Source: Gossypium raimondii
Lineage: Eukaryota; Streptophyta; Magnoliopsida; Malvales; Malvaceae
Length of the DNA stretch: 64,000 nt
Direction: 5' to 3'
Assembly: GCF_025698545.1 (NCBI RefSeq)
Contig: NC_068567.1
Span: 60,958,705 to 61,022,704 of the forward strand
Part shown: in pieces, positions 1-10,315 of the stretch
Layout: every line of letters starts with the position of its first letter
Position numbering within the stretch: position 1 is the first letter of the stretch
Program-made: the position numbers and the translations under genes
The notes under the pieces: generated by a model
What the model was told of the DNA's origin: nothing
What the model saw: only the letters and a program-made list of their open reading frames with translations
The model's database searches: none

Positions 1-174
1 TGTTTGAAATGATATTTAACGTGCCACGTTAGCTTACCATTACATCGTTAATGACTTGTGACTAAAATGTTATAACGCGATAACATAAGTGACTAAAACG
101 TAACATTTCAAACATAAGTGACTAAAATATAATCTGAAGTAAATAAAAGTGATTATTTTGATAATTTACCCTAA
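1..174. repeat. Right arm of a foldback TIR element (family F1)
   Basis: The stretch closely matches the right arms of the complete elements at 26524-26974 and 45271-46035. It carries the same phrases about taxing words such as GTGACTAAAA and CGTAACATTTCAAA, and ends in TTTACCCT. The left arm lies outside the window, so this is a partial copy cut by the window edge. Confidence 0.7.
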
Positions 175-525
175 AGTTTTTAGACTTTACAACGAATTAG
201 GTTGAAAGGGGTGAGATATGTCATTGTTTTGTAAGGTTGAGTTCGGGTTTTTTTAAATGTATTTTTGAATTGTTCATGATAATTTAATTCGTTTTAACTT
301 TATATTTGACTATTGAACATTAATTTGTATTTTAAATTATTTTTATATGTATTTTAAATTATTTTTATTATTTTAAATATAAAATATTTATTTTACATAA
401 AAATAGTTATAAAAACTATAAAAATAGAATTAAATTTGGTTGGATTATGTTAATCTTAGCTTTTTAATATGCAATTACTTTTGAGACCCGTGAATCTTTC
501 TTGCTTTATAAGTTTTAGTTATATA
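175..525. other. AT-rich intergenic DNA, no gene seen
   Basis: Low-complexity AT-rich sequence. I see no ORF with family likeness, no RNA gene and no clear terminal repeats. Confidence 0.5.
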
Positions 526-848
526 TATATACACGGTAAAAGTATCATGGAGATCTATATACTAAGAGTCGGATTGCATTTTATTTCCTCTACTAAAAAT
601 GAGCAAATCAATCCATGTACATTAAATTAAAGAGAAATTGGCTCTTTTGTTAAAAGTTCCATTCATTTCTCTACGGTTAAAAACCGGTCTCCATACATCA
701 GCATGAGGTACGCGTGGCACATCACATATCATTGTTTAGTTATTTCGTCAATCATGCCATCAATTTGCTCCTTCATCTAATGTATAGGGATTAATTTACC
801 TATTTTTTGTGTAAAAAGAACAAAATACAATCTGACCCCTAATACATA
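526..848. mobile_element. MITE of family M1 (truncated right end)
   Basis: It starts with AAAAGTATCATGGAGATC and shares its interior with the M1 copies at 7368-8232 and 48755-49090, including a GGTACGCGTGGCACATCA-like centre. Complete copies end in the inverted form of this start. Here the right end is lost, because the poly(A) end of a LINE fragment begins at about 849. Confidence 0.6.
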
Positions 849-1325
849 AACTTTTTTTTTGTTAGAAAATAAAGCATAATCAATTAACTAAAATTATCAA
901 GCCTCAACATATGCTGCTTTTGAATGTAGCGCATGTTGGATATCCTCTTCCAATATGTGTCTCACATTCTATGGTGGGTCATTAAGAACAACCAACTGAT
1001 TCATCCTACCTCTTGCCTCATTATCTAAGCAATCAACAACCTTGTTGCTATATCTCTCAAAATAAGTCGACATTTCACCTCCCAACCCTTGTAGAACCAT
1101 TCATGAATCATTCTAACTTCGACTATATTATTGACCGCTGCTAATCCATTGTGCAAGGTGTCAATTAGCAGAGCATTATCACTTTTAATCTCTACCTTTT
1201 GAAAACTCCTTGACCAAGCTAATTTCAATCCTTCCAACATTGTCAATGCCTCGACTTGAAAATATATGACATCCCTGTCACCATTTCGGAACCCACCATC
1301 CAGCCTCCAATTGGAACTCTTATTA
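849..1325 (-). mobile_element. 5'-truncated LINE 3' end with RNase H-like remnant
   Basis: Read on the minus strand, this is the C-terminal part of the RNase H-like domain found at the end of plant non-LTR retrotransposons. The frame runs from about 1325 with the recognisable stretch EGLKLAW, then KVEIKSDNALLI (conserved Asp in ESDN), then EVRMIHEW and WEVKCRLILRD. A frameshift near 1025 breaks the continuation, which normally reads NKVADxLA. The frame ends near 905, followed by a short UTR and a T-run on the plus strand at 849-858 that acts as a poly(A) tail on the minus strand. No reverse transcriptase is present, so it is a typical 5'-truncated dead copy. A co-opted RNase H gene is less likely because the frame is broken. 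Confidence 0.7.
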
Positions 1326-2149
1326 CTTCTATAATACTTTTACCATATATACACATAAAAGAGAATGGGTTAGTAACAACTTTTTTTTACTTTTTTTTTC
1401 TCCATTTTTGTACTTTCTAAAGCAATGACAAAGTTAGATGGAAAAAGAAAATTCCTAGTAGATAAAAACATTTGATGCATTCATTTCAAAAACATGCCAC
1501 GACAAGATAACAGACATGGCTCACAGTTGACAGATGGGTAGGTTTTATATATATATATACACACACTTATATAAAGAACATAAAAAACACATATGTATTG
1601 ATTGTATGAAATTAGGTCTTTTGGGTTGGGCACTGGGGAAGTTGCACTAGGTCTCAGTTTAAGCACTGAAAAACTGTCATTGCACGTACTGCTAAATAAT
1701 AATCAGCTGGTGAGGTTTTCAATTCCTTCTTTGAAAGCCTCCACGTGTATATATTTATGATCTTACTGCATATCTAGCAGCTAACCCTAACTAGTTCTTC
1801 ATATCAATATTTACTTGTATTTTTTCCCATCTAGAGTGTGTGAGCGGGTTATCTCAAGAGCAAGAGTACTTTGTTGGGATGGACCACCTACCAAGGAAAT
1901 GTAAATATTTACGTTCGGTAAGATTTGTGTAAGAGAGAGCAATTTTCGGTTTAAACCAAGAAAACTGACTCAAATGGTTTGGGCAGTTTTTCCGATTATG
2001 GGTTTAGTTTTGTTGATTATTTCGGTCAGTTATTGATTTTTAAATTTTTAAACTGGCTTGACTAAAGAAGAGACTTAATTTAATATGTTTTTTAATTATT
2101 TAAAAATATTTATAATTTATAAAATAAATATATATTATTTAAGCCCAAT
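1326..2149. other. Intergenic, no gene seen
   Basis: AT-rich with short homopolymers and a TA/CA microsatellite near 1547-1566. A short stretch near 1888-1930 resembles the centre of the TIR element at 15474-15767. No supported coding region. Confidence 0.4.
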
Positions 2150-3315
2150 AACTAAAGTTGGTTAATCGATCAACCTAAAGTTGGTTCAGTTATGTTAGTT
2201 TTTGAGCTTTAATTTGATCAGATCGGTTTTTGTAGTTTATGATCTGTTAAATAGATTTAATAAAAAAAACCAATCGAAATGACTGAAAAACTGAATGCTC
2301 ACCCTTTGATAGGGCACTTGTGGGCAACTATGCTACTATTTAGTGGTTATGGGACGACGACACTTTGAAAAAATCTTTTAAAGGAGTCAGAAGCCCTTCC
2401 ATAATATATATATTGTTCCAAGTAATTTTGAGTATATTTTTATTTTTTTTAAAATATTCGTGTTCAATACATGTATGCAACACCCGATGACGGAATGTAA
2501 TAGGAGCTAGAAGGTGCTTCAGCCCTTAAAAATTGAGAAATTGTCATTAAGCCTTTCAAAAAATTTGAAAATTTTAAAAGTTCTCATTAAATCTCATGGT
2601 TTTTGGAATTGGATCGATGGTCGAACAAATCAAATCATCCGTTCCTAGTTCAACCAATCTAGTTTCAATAAAATAAATTATTAAAAAATTATAAACTCAG
2701 TTCAACTACCAGCTCAACAATTTTTTATCCTGATATGTAAGTCAACTAGTTCTTTCCCTTGATCTAGACTGGTGTACTGACCGCTTCGATCCAATTTCAA
2801 CAACCATGTTAATTCTCTCAATATTTTTAATTAAATTCCTAATTTTTAAAAAAAAAATTAATTACACCTATTATACTATATCTATATGCCAACATGGAGG
2901 ACAAATGCAAAAGCAAATAAATTATGATTGATGAATGTGTCATCATTCAAACGATTTTCATCGTCAGTGAAATTCACTTTGAAACATGGCACTACACCTA
3001 CCAATAATTAATTCCAACAAAAATATGTATTCAATGCAAATTATTCCATTAGTTGGATATGGTTTTGAGTGAATTTAATTTCAATTTAATTAATTTGGAT
3101 TTTAAAATTTCGGACTCGAGTAATTTTAAATTCAAATTATTTTAAGTTTGAAATTTGAGTTTTCAAATCGGACATTTCAAGTTTCATATGTAAATAATTT
3201 CGAGCTCAGATAAATTTTAATATCAGATTATATTGAATTTAAATTTAAATTAATCGAATCAAATTTTTCTCAAGGTTACAACTACCTTATCTTTCCCAAA
3301 ATGTTTTCTCAAATT
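2150..3315. repeat. Segmental duplication block A, copy 1
   Basis: The block is collinear and nearly identical by eye with 13796-15005. Shared landmarks include GATCAACCTAAAGTTGGTTC at the start, the passage with GCACTTGTGGGCAACTATGC, and the end CTTTCCCAAAATGTTTTCTC. The copies differ by scattered substitutions and small indels. I see no coding region in either copy. Its interior contains dispersed repeat fragments (near 2600-2820) that also occur around 9900-10170 and 32320-32540. Confidence 0.85.
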
Positions 3316-3504
3316 TAGAACCACCCAAAAAGTTCAAAAGGGGCCTTAAGAGAAAAAAAAAAGAAAAAGAAAAAAAGGTGTTGAAAAACATACTTTTGTG
3401 GCTAACATCTACCAATCCTTGAAGGGATGAGATTGAATGTAATACTTTTGTTAAGTGGGGAAAAAAGTTTCTTTGGACATATTAATCTCTGTAATGCTAC
3501 ATAT

Positions 3505-4400
3505 TTGGAATTAATTTTTTATACTATTTGTTATTTAAGTTTGATTTTAGTGTTCAATTTGGTCCCTGAGTGTTTTTTTTTTCAGTTTGGTACCTAAGTT
3601 TTGCTTCAATATTCAAATTGGTACTTGAGTTTTTTTTCTCAATTAAATACTTATATGTTTTTTTACTGAAGTACACATGTCAAATATTCATTTGACCACA
3701 TGATGTCATCTGGACTGGGTACCAAATTGAACATTAAAGAGAAACTCAGTATTAAATGGTATATTAACCCTCAAGTAAATTACACCCAAGATTACTAAAC
3801 TATTAGTAAATTTAAATTTTAGCCACTCAATTTCAAAAAGTTACAAAATGATCACTAAACTATTCAAAAATTTTCATTTAAGTCACTGAGCTGTTAAAGT
3901 CGTTGTTGTATGGCCTTCTCTGTTCTCACTGCCTGAACCAATCGAAAACTCTCGTTCCCTTTATCTTCTACAGTTCAAAATTCAAATAGCTTTCTTATTC
4001 GGTCTCTGGCACTGATTGTCTAATCAACTTGATCTAAGGTATGCTCTTCTACTTGTTGACGAGTATTGATCCACCATACCTAATGATTTAAATGAAAATT
4101 TTTGAATAGTTCAATAACTTAAATGAAAATTTTTGAATAGTTCAGTGACCATTTTGTAACCTTTTAAAGTTGAGTGACCAAAACATAAACTTACTAATAG
4201 TTTAGTGATCTTGGGTATAATTTACCCTTTTTTTTGTACCTAAACTTTTTTATCCCAATTAAGTACTTATGTATTTTTTACTAAATTACACATGTCAAAT
4301 ATTTATTTGACCACATCATGTTTAATCTGGGTACCAAATTGAGCATTAAAAAGAAAAGTCAGATATTAAATGATATATTAACTCTCGGATAAATATAGAG
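3505..4400. repeat. Dispersed repeat M2 in direct duplication around a MITE
   Basis: About 155-185 bp (3590-3773) recurs as a direct repeat at 4236-4390, on the other side of the MITE at 3774-4226. Both halves carry the words TTGGTACC, CACATGTCAAATATT and GGGTACCAAATTGA. The same family occurs at about 4840-5190, 12557-12955 and 19787-20177. No coding sequence. Confidence 0.6.
3774..4226. mobile_element. MITE of family M3, complete copy
   Basis: The left end AGTAAATTACACCCAAG and the right end CTTGGGTATAATTTACCC are inverted copies. The inverted arms run for well over 70 bp and include CTAAACTATTAGTAAAT on the left and ACTTACTAATAGTTTAGTG on the right. It has no coding capacity. Other copies are at 13300-13580 (right part), 27571-28091, 28320-29405 (interrupted) and 43536-44079. 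Confidence 0.8.
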
Positions 4401-4466
4401 TGACAAAGTAACAGTTTCATCTATTTACAATTACACAAAATGCATTGTCTAGATATAATCTATTTA

Positions 4467-4605
4467 GGGTTATTTTGGATGAGCGTTTATCTCCAGTGTG
4501 GTGCGTTCAGCTTTCTTTTTGTTTCACGTTACAATATCTAATCTCACTGTCACCACTATTTTTATACTAACCGCAAGTAAACGCACCATCCATCTAAAGC
4601 AACCC
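4467..4605. mobile_element. Small Tourist-like MITE with TTA target duplication
   Basis: A 139-bp element begins GGGTTATTTTGGATGAGCG and ends as the imperfect inverse, CATCTAAAGCAACCC. TTA flanks it on both sides (4464-4466 and 4606-4608), the 3-bp duplication typical of PIF/Harbinger Tourist MITEs. A partial relative lies at 39851-39955, also preceded by TTA. Confidence 0.65.
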
Positions 4606-5248
4606 TTAGAATAACTTTTTGCTTCTAACGTTTTGATATTTTGACTTATTATTCATGTAGTTAATAGTCCTTCTTGGCTTCTAATTTTAGCAATGTCGGT
4701 TTATTATTGAATCTTTTAATTTTAGTGCATAAAACAATCAAGTAAATTAAGCTTTCTTAAGATTGAAAAGATTGGTTAGCTTTTGCTTTTGCTTTTACCT
4801 TTTTGTTTTTGTCTTATTAATGTTTCTATTGTTATTTCTTGAGTTATAATACATATTTAGTTTTAATATTTAATTTAGTATTTGAGTTTTTTATCTCGAT
4901 ACTTAAATTAAATAATCTCATGTTGTTTAATAAATATTTGATATATGTGTTTTGGTAAAAAATAGGGATTTAATTGAGATAAAAGAAAAACTCAGTACCC
5001 AAAGTGAATATTGAAGTCAAACTTAGATACTTATATGAGACAAAGAAAAACACAAGTATCAATTTAAAAAAATGTAGGTATCAAGTTAAACATTTAGGTT
5101 AAACTCGAGTATCAAATTGAGATAAAAATTTAAATACTAAATTAAATATTGAAGTCGAACTCATGTACCAATAATGTATTAACTTATTAAAAATATGGAC
5201 GAATCTAATATGGGCATGCAAATAATAAGTGATGTATTAAAGCATTAA
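4606..5248. other. Intergenic with a degenerate M2 repeat
   Basis: The part from about 4840 to 5190 belongs to the M2 repeat family (words such as AAATTGAGATAAAA and GTATCAA in both orientations). The rest is AT-rich. No coding sequence seen. Confidence 0.45.
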
Positions 5249-5414
5249 AAAGAAAAGCACTCAAAACCAGTGGTCGAGAGTTCAATCCTTGCCCTGGAAT
5301 GGAACAACTTTAAAACTCGTGGCTAGTATTTATCCTTTTAATAGGCCTATTGAATGCGGAAGATTAATTACTGGGCTCGCTCCAACAAATACCTTCGGAA
5401 AGAAAAGCACTCAA
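5249..5414 (+). mobile_element. SINE, 5'-truncated, with exact 16-bp target duplication
   Basis: A 134-bp body (5265-5398) is flanked by an identical 16-bp direct repeat, AAAGAAAAGCACTCAA, at 5249-5264 and 5399-5414. Near its left end, GAGTTCAATCC resembles a pol III B box. The upstream A box is absent or very short, which suggests 5' truncation. The 3' half (GAATGCGGAAGATTAATTAC to the end) recurs with substitutions at about 43240-43335, so this is a family. A short ORF that spans it (5289-5483) is not a gene. Confidence 0.75.
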
Positions 5415-5773
5415 GATACTAATGTAGTATTTATGTTCAAATTTAGATGTTTCACCCTATTCTGTCTAGCGTGTCATGAATAATAGTCAATTGATGATTT
5501 TAAAACGTTTGAATGATGCCTTTATCATCACTGGCGGTGGCTGTTTTAAGCGGAGGAGAAGGCGGAGGAGCCTCCGGAAAAGTTACCTTCATTTAGCTAA
5601 TAGGGTTTTAATGGGCCGATCCGTAATGCAATCTAAGATTTTTCAAACATTTTAATGGGTTGAACCGAGTTTTATTTAAACTTAGTGATCAACCCAAGCG
5701 AGTTATATTTATTAGACTAAATGAGTTGCTAAATCCTTGAAAAGTCTAATACCCACCTAAATCATGTTTTCAC
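5415..5773. other. Intergenic, no gene seen
   Basis: It holds a short GGAGGAG-rich purine tract (5550-5580) and fragments with GGGTTGAACCGAG-type wording. No supported gene or repeat boundary. Confidence 0.35.
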
Positions 5774-6323
5774 TAGATCTGTTCAAGGATAGACCTATTT
5801 GTTAAAGCTCGAATGTCTAACAAATATATAAGCGGGTATAAACCAAAGTATGATGCTCAAAAAATGGGTTTAGACAAAAAAAATTAGACGCATTTAAAAT
5901 ATGAGTCGAGCTTGAGCTTCAACATGAAAGGTTAAAGCTCTACTCATTTTCTACTTTGTATATATATTATTTTATTTTATATATTATGTAATATATATCA
6001 AATAAAATTAAATATAAAATACTATAATATAAACATTAAAAATATGTAAAGTTGTTTATGTTTAAAATTTAATAAAAGAAAAAAATACTTGTACCAAAAA
6101 TAAAAGAAAAAAATTAATAATTAATGTAATTTTAACCGTTTTTACAAAATAATAATACGGGCATGGCTAAAATAAGCTTGAGTTAACTATTTACAAATAT
6201 AAGTGGGCTTAGGCAAAATTTGAGGCTAATATTTCAGGCAATGCGAAGTTTGGGTGAACATAAAATGTACTAATATCGTACATAGGCCTGATCCAAACCC
6301 AACCTAACCCATGAACACCTCTA
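5774..6323. mobile_element. hAT-like non-autonomous element, degenerate
   Basis: The right end CCCATGAACACCTCTA is the inverse of the TAGAGGTGTTCATGG terminus of the well-defined hAT MITE at 53303-53757. The left end TAGATCTGTTCAAGGAT is a diverged version. I find no matching 8-bp target duplication, so the left boundary is provisional. The short minus-strand ORF 6209-6496 overlaps its right end and is not a gene. Confidence 0.45.
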
Positions 6324-7107
6324 CCTATCAGAATAGATCTCATCTTCGTTTTTATTTTATTGTTCATCTTAACGGTGTGTTGCCAAAAAGTAATTGCAAG
6401 TAAGGTTGAGTAAGAAAACCGAAAAATCAAAAACCAACTCGAATCAATATATTTGGACAGTTTATAGAATGCAAGATTAGAATCACGGTTGCCCAAAAAC
6501 GAACTGAATTCTAATTTTTATTTAATATATAATTAATTTTATTTTTATGATATTAAAATAAATATTTTACATTTCAAATAATAAAAATAATTAAAAGTTC
6601 TTGGAAATTTATTGTTTTTTAAAAATATAAATGAAAAAAACTTTAAAATTTTGTCAATAATATTCTAAATTTATAAAACAAAGCTAATCTTGTCAAAATA
6701 AATTTAGAAATCCAAAACCAAAAATTAAAATGAAAAAAATCAAGAGCCGAACCAAATTATTATGGGTGATAAAAGAATTTCCGAAAAACTCGACCGAACC
6801 AAACCAATATCCCTCCTAGTTGCAAGCATTGAGGTTACAACCTCTTGTGATTATAAAGAATTTTAATTCACTAAAGCTATTTGACGAGCATAGCATAATT
6901 ATATATCAATAATTTGGAAGTCGTCGGGGTTAATTACTCCCGTAATTCCTCCAATCTCAATCTCTTTCTTAAGATTTGGATAGCATAATTGGAGTACTCT
7001 AATTACACTCAATTCAATAAAATTTTATAATTATAATAATTATCCAAATATGTATAATTACATATAATTATATCTAAATTAATTTTAATTATTTTCAACT
7101 TATAAAG
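6324..7107. other. AT-rich intergenic DNA
   Basis: Probable degraded repeat (GAACCAAAC/CGACCGAACC wording near 6740-6810), but I cannot define its ends. No coding region. Confidence 0.35.
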
Positions 7108-7284
7108 CATATTAAGCAACTTCTAGCTAAACCGTGGGAGGTGAAAATTCTACTTATGCTCAGAGAAGGTAACAAAGTTGCGGATAGCCTCGCTAAATTG
7201 ACAGTTCATCGGCGACCTAGAACTTATAATTTTGATTGTCCGCCACTTGCTCTTCTTCGTTTTGTTACTGTAGATGTTAATTAA
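7108..7284 (+). mobile_element. LINE remnant: last part of an RNase H-like domain
   Basis: An open stretch on the plus strand reads approximately HIKQLLAKPWEVKILLMLREGN and continues KVADSLAKL before a TAA stop at 7282-7284. The pattern W-E-V...REGN-KVADxLAKL is the C-terminal signature of the RNase H domain of plant non-LTR elements. Everything upstream (reverse transcriptase, endonuclease) is missing, so it is a 5'-truncated dead insertion. It reads in the orientation opposite to the copy at 849-1325, and this piece of the frame is intact. Confidence 0.65.
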
Positions 7285-7367
7285 TAGCCGAAAGGGTTCA
7301 AAAAATCAAGTTAGATTTAAGGAGAGCTCACATATAATTATTCAAAAATTAATAAATGATAAATTTA

Positions 7368-8232
7368 AGAGTAAAAGTATCATGGAGATCCTTGTACTAG
7401 GAGTGGAATTATATTTTGCCCCCTCTACTAAAAAATAGTTAAATTAGTCCCTATACATTAGATTAAAGAACAAATTAGTCATTCTGTTAAAAACTTTATC
7501 CATTTCTACTAGGTATGTCAATAGGGTGGGGCAGATATTGCTAAATCCACTACTGCTCACAATTGGCACGTTCAATTCCACCACCCGCCCCACTCCATTA
7601 TGGATGTATAAATTTAAAAACCACTACCCCCTCCATAGATGTTGGATCCATCCATCATTGCCCCAACCCGTTTCGCTTGAATCTAATTTTTGCTATTTAT
7701 CTTTAATATTTTCAAATTTTCAAAATCAAGTAAAATATTTAAATATAATTCTTTAAAAAACATATTTCAACATTAAATATATGATTTTTTTTCTATATTT
7801 TGTTATTACACTTTTACCCTTTTAATCGTTTATATATATATATACAAGGATACCATGATAATTTTATATAGTAGAGCGGGTCGGGCTGGGACAAGCAATT
7901 ACTGTAACCGCTCCATACTCACTACCTAAAAGAAAAAATTCATTCTGCCCGCATCCACTTTTCAAACAAAAAAATGTGTTCCATTTAAAGTGGATCAACT
8001 CGGAATCCATCCTTAATTTCTACTATTAAAAATTGGTCATATATATCGATATCGACATGAGGTACACGTTTCATCAGGCATGCCAGTTTTTAAAAGTAGC
8101 AATGGATTAAATTTTTAACATAAATGACTAGTTTGTTCTTTTATCTAACATATAGAAACTAATATATTTATTTTTAAGTAAATGGGAAAATACAATTTAA
8201 TTTCTAGTATAAGAGACTCTATAATACTCTTA
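7368..8232. mobile_element. MITE M1 interrupted by a 504-bp insertion
   Basis: The outer element begins near AGTAAAAGTATCATGGAGATC and ends in the inverse, CTCTATAATACTCTTA. Its two halves (7368-7511 and 8026-8232) join into a normal M1 copy. A 504-bp segment (7512-8015) sits between them. Confidence 0.65.
7512..8015. mobile_element. 504-bp insert with 10-bp target duplication inside MITE M1
   Basis: The direct repeat ATTTCTACTA occurs at 7502-7511 and 8016-8025. The enclosed sequence starts GGTATGTCAATAGGGTGGGG. I do not see good terminal inverted repeats. A 9-11 bp duplication is usual for Mutator-like elements, but the class is inference. The ORF 7526-7756 inside it shows no family likeness. 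Confidence 0.5.
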
Positions 8233-8362
8233 AATCCAAATATTCAATGATAAATTTGAATAACTCGAGCTTAGAATATAATCATAACCCAAAATTTATC
8301 CTAAACCCTAAAATTATTCACACCCAAAATTAATCTTATCCAAATGAATTCAACCTTAAGTT

Positions 8363-9325
8363 TTAGGCCTTACCCTGGTTAATGAACTCTGCAACTTTTT
8401 TCAGCATAGCCACAGCATTTGGGCAGTTGGGTTTGTTTAAATGGAACACATGGTCTTCTCCTTGAGCCTCCATCATCTCCACTTCACCACCCCACTCACT
8501 GTTCTTCAACTTCTCGCAATAGTACCAGCCCCTGTGTCTCATTACATCCTTTTCTGCAACACAAACCAGTACCCTTTTACATCCCAAGAACCTCCCAAAG
8601 CTTTGATCATCAATGGGGTTTATCCATGGATCATCGGATCCGCTTGTTGTAGGATACGCCAATCGCCAAATCCCATCCATTTTTTCCCTTATAGCTGGTT
8701 TCTTAACCTCATCGCCAACCGGTTCTTTGCCCCAAAAAAATGGATGGTTTAAAATGATACCGACGAGATTCATACCGTCGAGCTTTTCGTTGGTGATTTT
8801 AACGGCGAGATGATGGGATATGTTGGCACCGGCGCTATCCCCTGAGAGATAAACATTTGCAAAGTCAACGTAGTGGTTCAACCACTGTTCAGGACCGGTT
8901 CCGATGTAATGGGAAGCGACCCATTTAAGGGCGGTCCATGAATCGTCGTACGCGGCGGGAAGTGGGTGCTCGGGGGATCTCCGGTAATTGACTGAAACAG
9001 CGACGATTTTAGCTTCGGCGACTAAGGCGTTTAAGTAATTGTGATACGTAGGAGAGAAGGCGCTTTCTATGCAGAAGCCTCCGCCGTGGAAGTACACGAG
9101 GAGAGGGAGTTTCTGGGCGGAGGTGACGACGGTTCCGGGAACGTAAATCCTTACGGATTGGGCGATTTCTTGGGAGTAAAGGACGTCTTTGGATTCAACG
9201 TTGGTTTTGGGGTCGAGGCCTGGAGGGACGTTTTCGGTACCTGAAAGCCTTTTGATGCGACCGTCCTTGTATAAGCGAAAAAAAGGAGCGCCGTCTATGA
9301 GTATCTCCGATGCGGCGGATTCCAT
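8363..9325 (-). CDS. Carboxylesterase CXE-a (alpha/beta hydrolase, 2-hydroxyisoflavanone dehydratase-like)
   Basis: Single-exon gene of 320 codons, the normal size for plant CXE enzymes of the GID1/HSL-like hydrolase family. Seen in the protein: oxyanion-hole motif HGGG at residues 80-83 within FHGGGFCIESAF, nucleophile elbow GDSAG at 162-166 (Ser164), acid in AEKD (Asp260) and His in GEDHVFHL (His292). The triad is complete. There is no signal peptide, so it is probably cytosolic. Substrates of such enzymes are small esters, glycosides or isoflavonoid intermediates, and the real one cannot be read here. The frame stays open upstream and could add 14 residues (MLCLLYLL...). I chose the ATG at 9325 because both neighbouring paralogues start at the matching MEPTASEI. 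A TATA-like site at 9391-9401 and a 26-bp tandem duplication at 9448-9499 lie upstream. Of the three clustered genes it is the only one with a canonical oxyanion hole. Confidence 0.9.
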   Translation of the reverse strand: MESAASEILIDGAPFFRLYKDGRIKRLSGTENVPPGLDPKTNVESKDVLYSQEIAQSVRIYVPGTVVTSAQKLPLLVYFHGGGFCIESAFSPTYHNYLNALVAEAKIVAVSVNYRRSPEHPLPAAYDDSWTALKWVASHYIGTGPEQWLNHYVDFANVYLSGDSAGANISHHLAVKITNEKLDGMNLVGIILNHPFFWGKEPVGDEVKKPAIREKMDGIWRLAYPTTSGSDDPWINPIDDQSFGRFLGCKRVLVCVAEKDVMRHRGWYYCEKLKNSEWGGEVEMMEAQGEDHVFHLNKPNCPNAVAMLKKVAEFINQGKA

Positions 9326-9390
9326 GGCGGTGAAAAAGAAACAAAGAAGATACAAAAGGCAAAGCACAAAGATTACAAAGATGGTGGAAT

Positions 9391-9401
9391 ATATAATAAA
9401 A
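9391..9401 (-). promoter_or_regulatory. Possible TATA box of CXE-a
   Basis: On the minus strand this reads TTTTATTATAT, about 66-76 nt upstream of the chosen ATG. AT-rich context makes chance matches common. Confidence 0.3.
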
Positions 9402-9447
9402 GGAAAAATGATGAACGTAGATTACAAAGATGGTGAATAGATTATGG

Positions 9448-9499
9448 TGCATTGTAATGAGCTAGCGGCACTGTGCATTGTAATGAGCTAGCGGCACTC
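9448..9499. repeat. Two tandem 26-bp copies upstream of CXE-a
   Basis: The unit starts TGCATTGTAATGAGCTAGCG and is present twice head to tail, with one difference at the last base. It lies about 125-175 nt upstream of the CXE-a start codon, in the proximal promoter. CXE-b and CXE-c do not have it at the matching place. Confidence 0.75.
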
Positions 9500-9751
9500 T
9501 CTTAAGAACCAATGTTGCTTCAACCACAGTTAAGGTATTAATTTGGGGAGGAGTTTTAAATAGGTTAATTCGAGAATTGATATTGAAAATTTTAGTCGGG
9601 TAAGATTGTTTTATTATTTTTAATAATTTTTTAATTGGATTAGTCGAATCAATGAATTAGTGTTTGATCAATCATAGGTTAGATTTAGAATACATTGTTA
9701 AGAACTAGACTAGTCGGTTGGACCGAATGAATCATTCTTTTTTAAATTGAG

Positions 9752-10315
9752 ATAATATAATTTTTGGCCCGTGAATTTAGCAATTAGATCTACTTTGTTA
9801 TATAAACTTGATGCTTAGATTCATTTTGATCACTAAACTTAAAAATTATAAAAATTTGATAATGTGGTACTTAGAGTGTCACATATAGTGTTTTAATAAT
9901 TGGACTAGTCTACTGGTTCATGATTTAATCGATTTGATTGGCTCAATTGCTAGATCAACAATAATTAAAAATTCATATATATTTTTTTTAAAAACTATTA
10001 AATTGGTTTGACATATTCAACTATTGGTTTTTGTCTTGATTTTTTATTGTTATCGGTTTCAAGCAATTTCTAATTTAATCAATTCAACTCTTTTGTTTGG
10101 ACTAGTATATCGGTCAGTTCTCGACCCAATTGGTCCGACCATCCAATCCAGTTATGTTCCAAGAACACTGGTCACAATATCAAATTTTAACGAAATATTA
10201 ATTCATGGGCCAAAATGGATTTAATTACCAAGTTCAGGTACCAAAATGAATAAAAAAATACATGTACCAAAATAGATCTAGTTGCCTAGTTCAAAGGGAA
10301 AAAAATCATATTACC
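9752..10315. mobile_element. TIR element (non-autonomous) with an inner insertion
   Basis: The left arm (about 9752-9860, with AATATAATTTTTGGCCC and AGATCTACTTTGTTATA) is the imperfect inverse of the right arm (about 10200-10315, with AAAATAGATCTAGTTGCC and ATCATATTACCCC). The centre, from about 9890 to 10170, resembles another dispersed repeat (ATAATTGGACTAGTC). No coding region; the ORF at 10024-10224 is inside repeat sequence. Confidence 0.55.

Noticed and set aside
9326-9367. N-terminal extension MLCLLYLLCFFF of CXE-a as a signal peptide
   Set aside because: The frame is open, but the paralogues start at MEPTASEI/MESAASEI and the extension overlaps the probable leader. CXE proteins normally lack a signal peptide.
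8419-9440. Plus-strand ORFs over CXE-a, and the same over CXE-b and CXE-c
   Set aside because: They are shadows of the conserved minus-strand genes. The antisense frames repeat in all paralogues only because the genes are similar.
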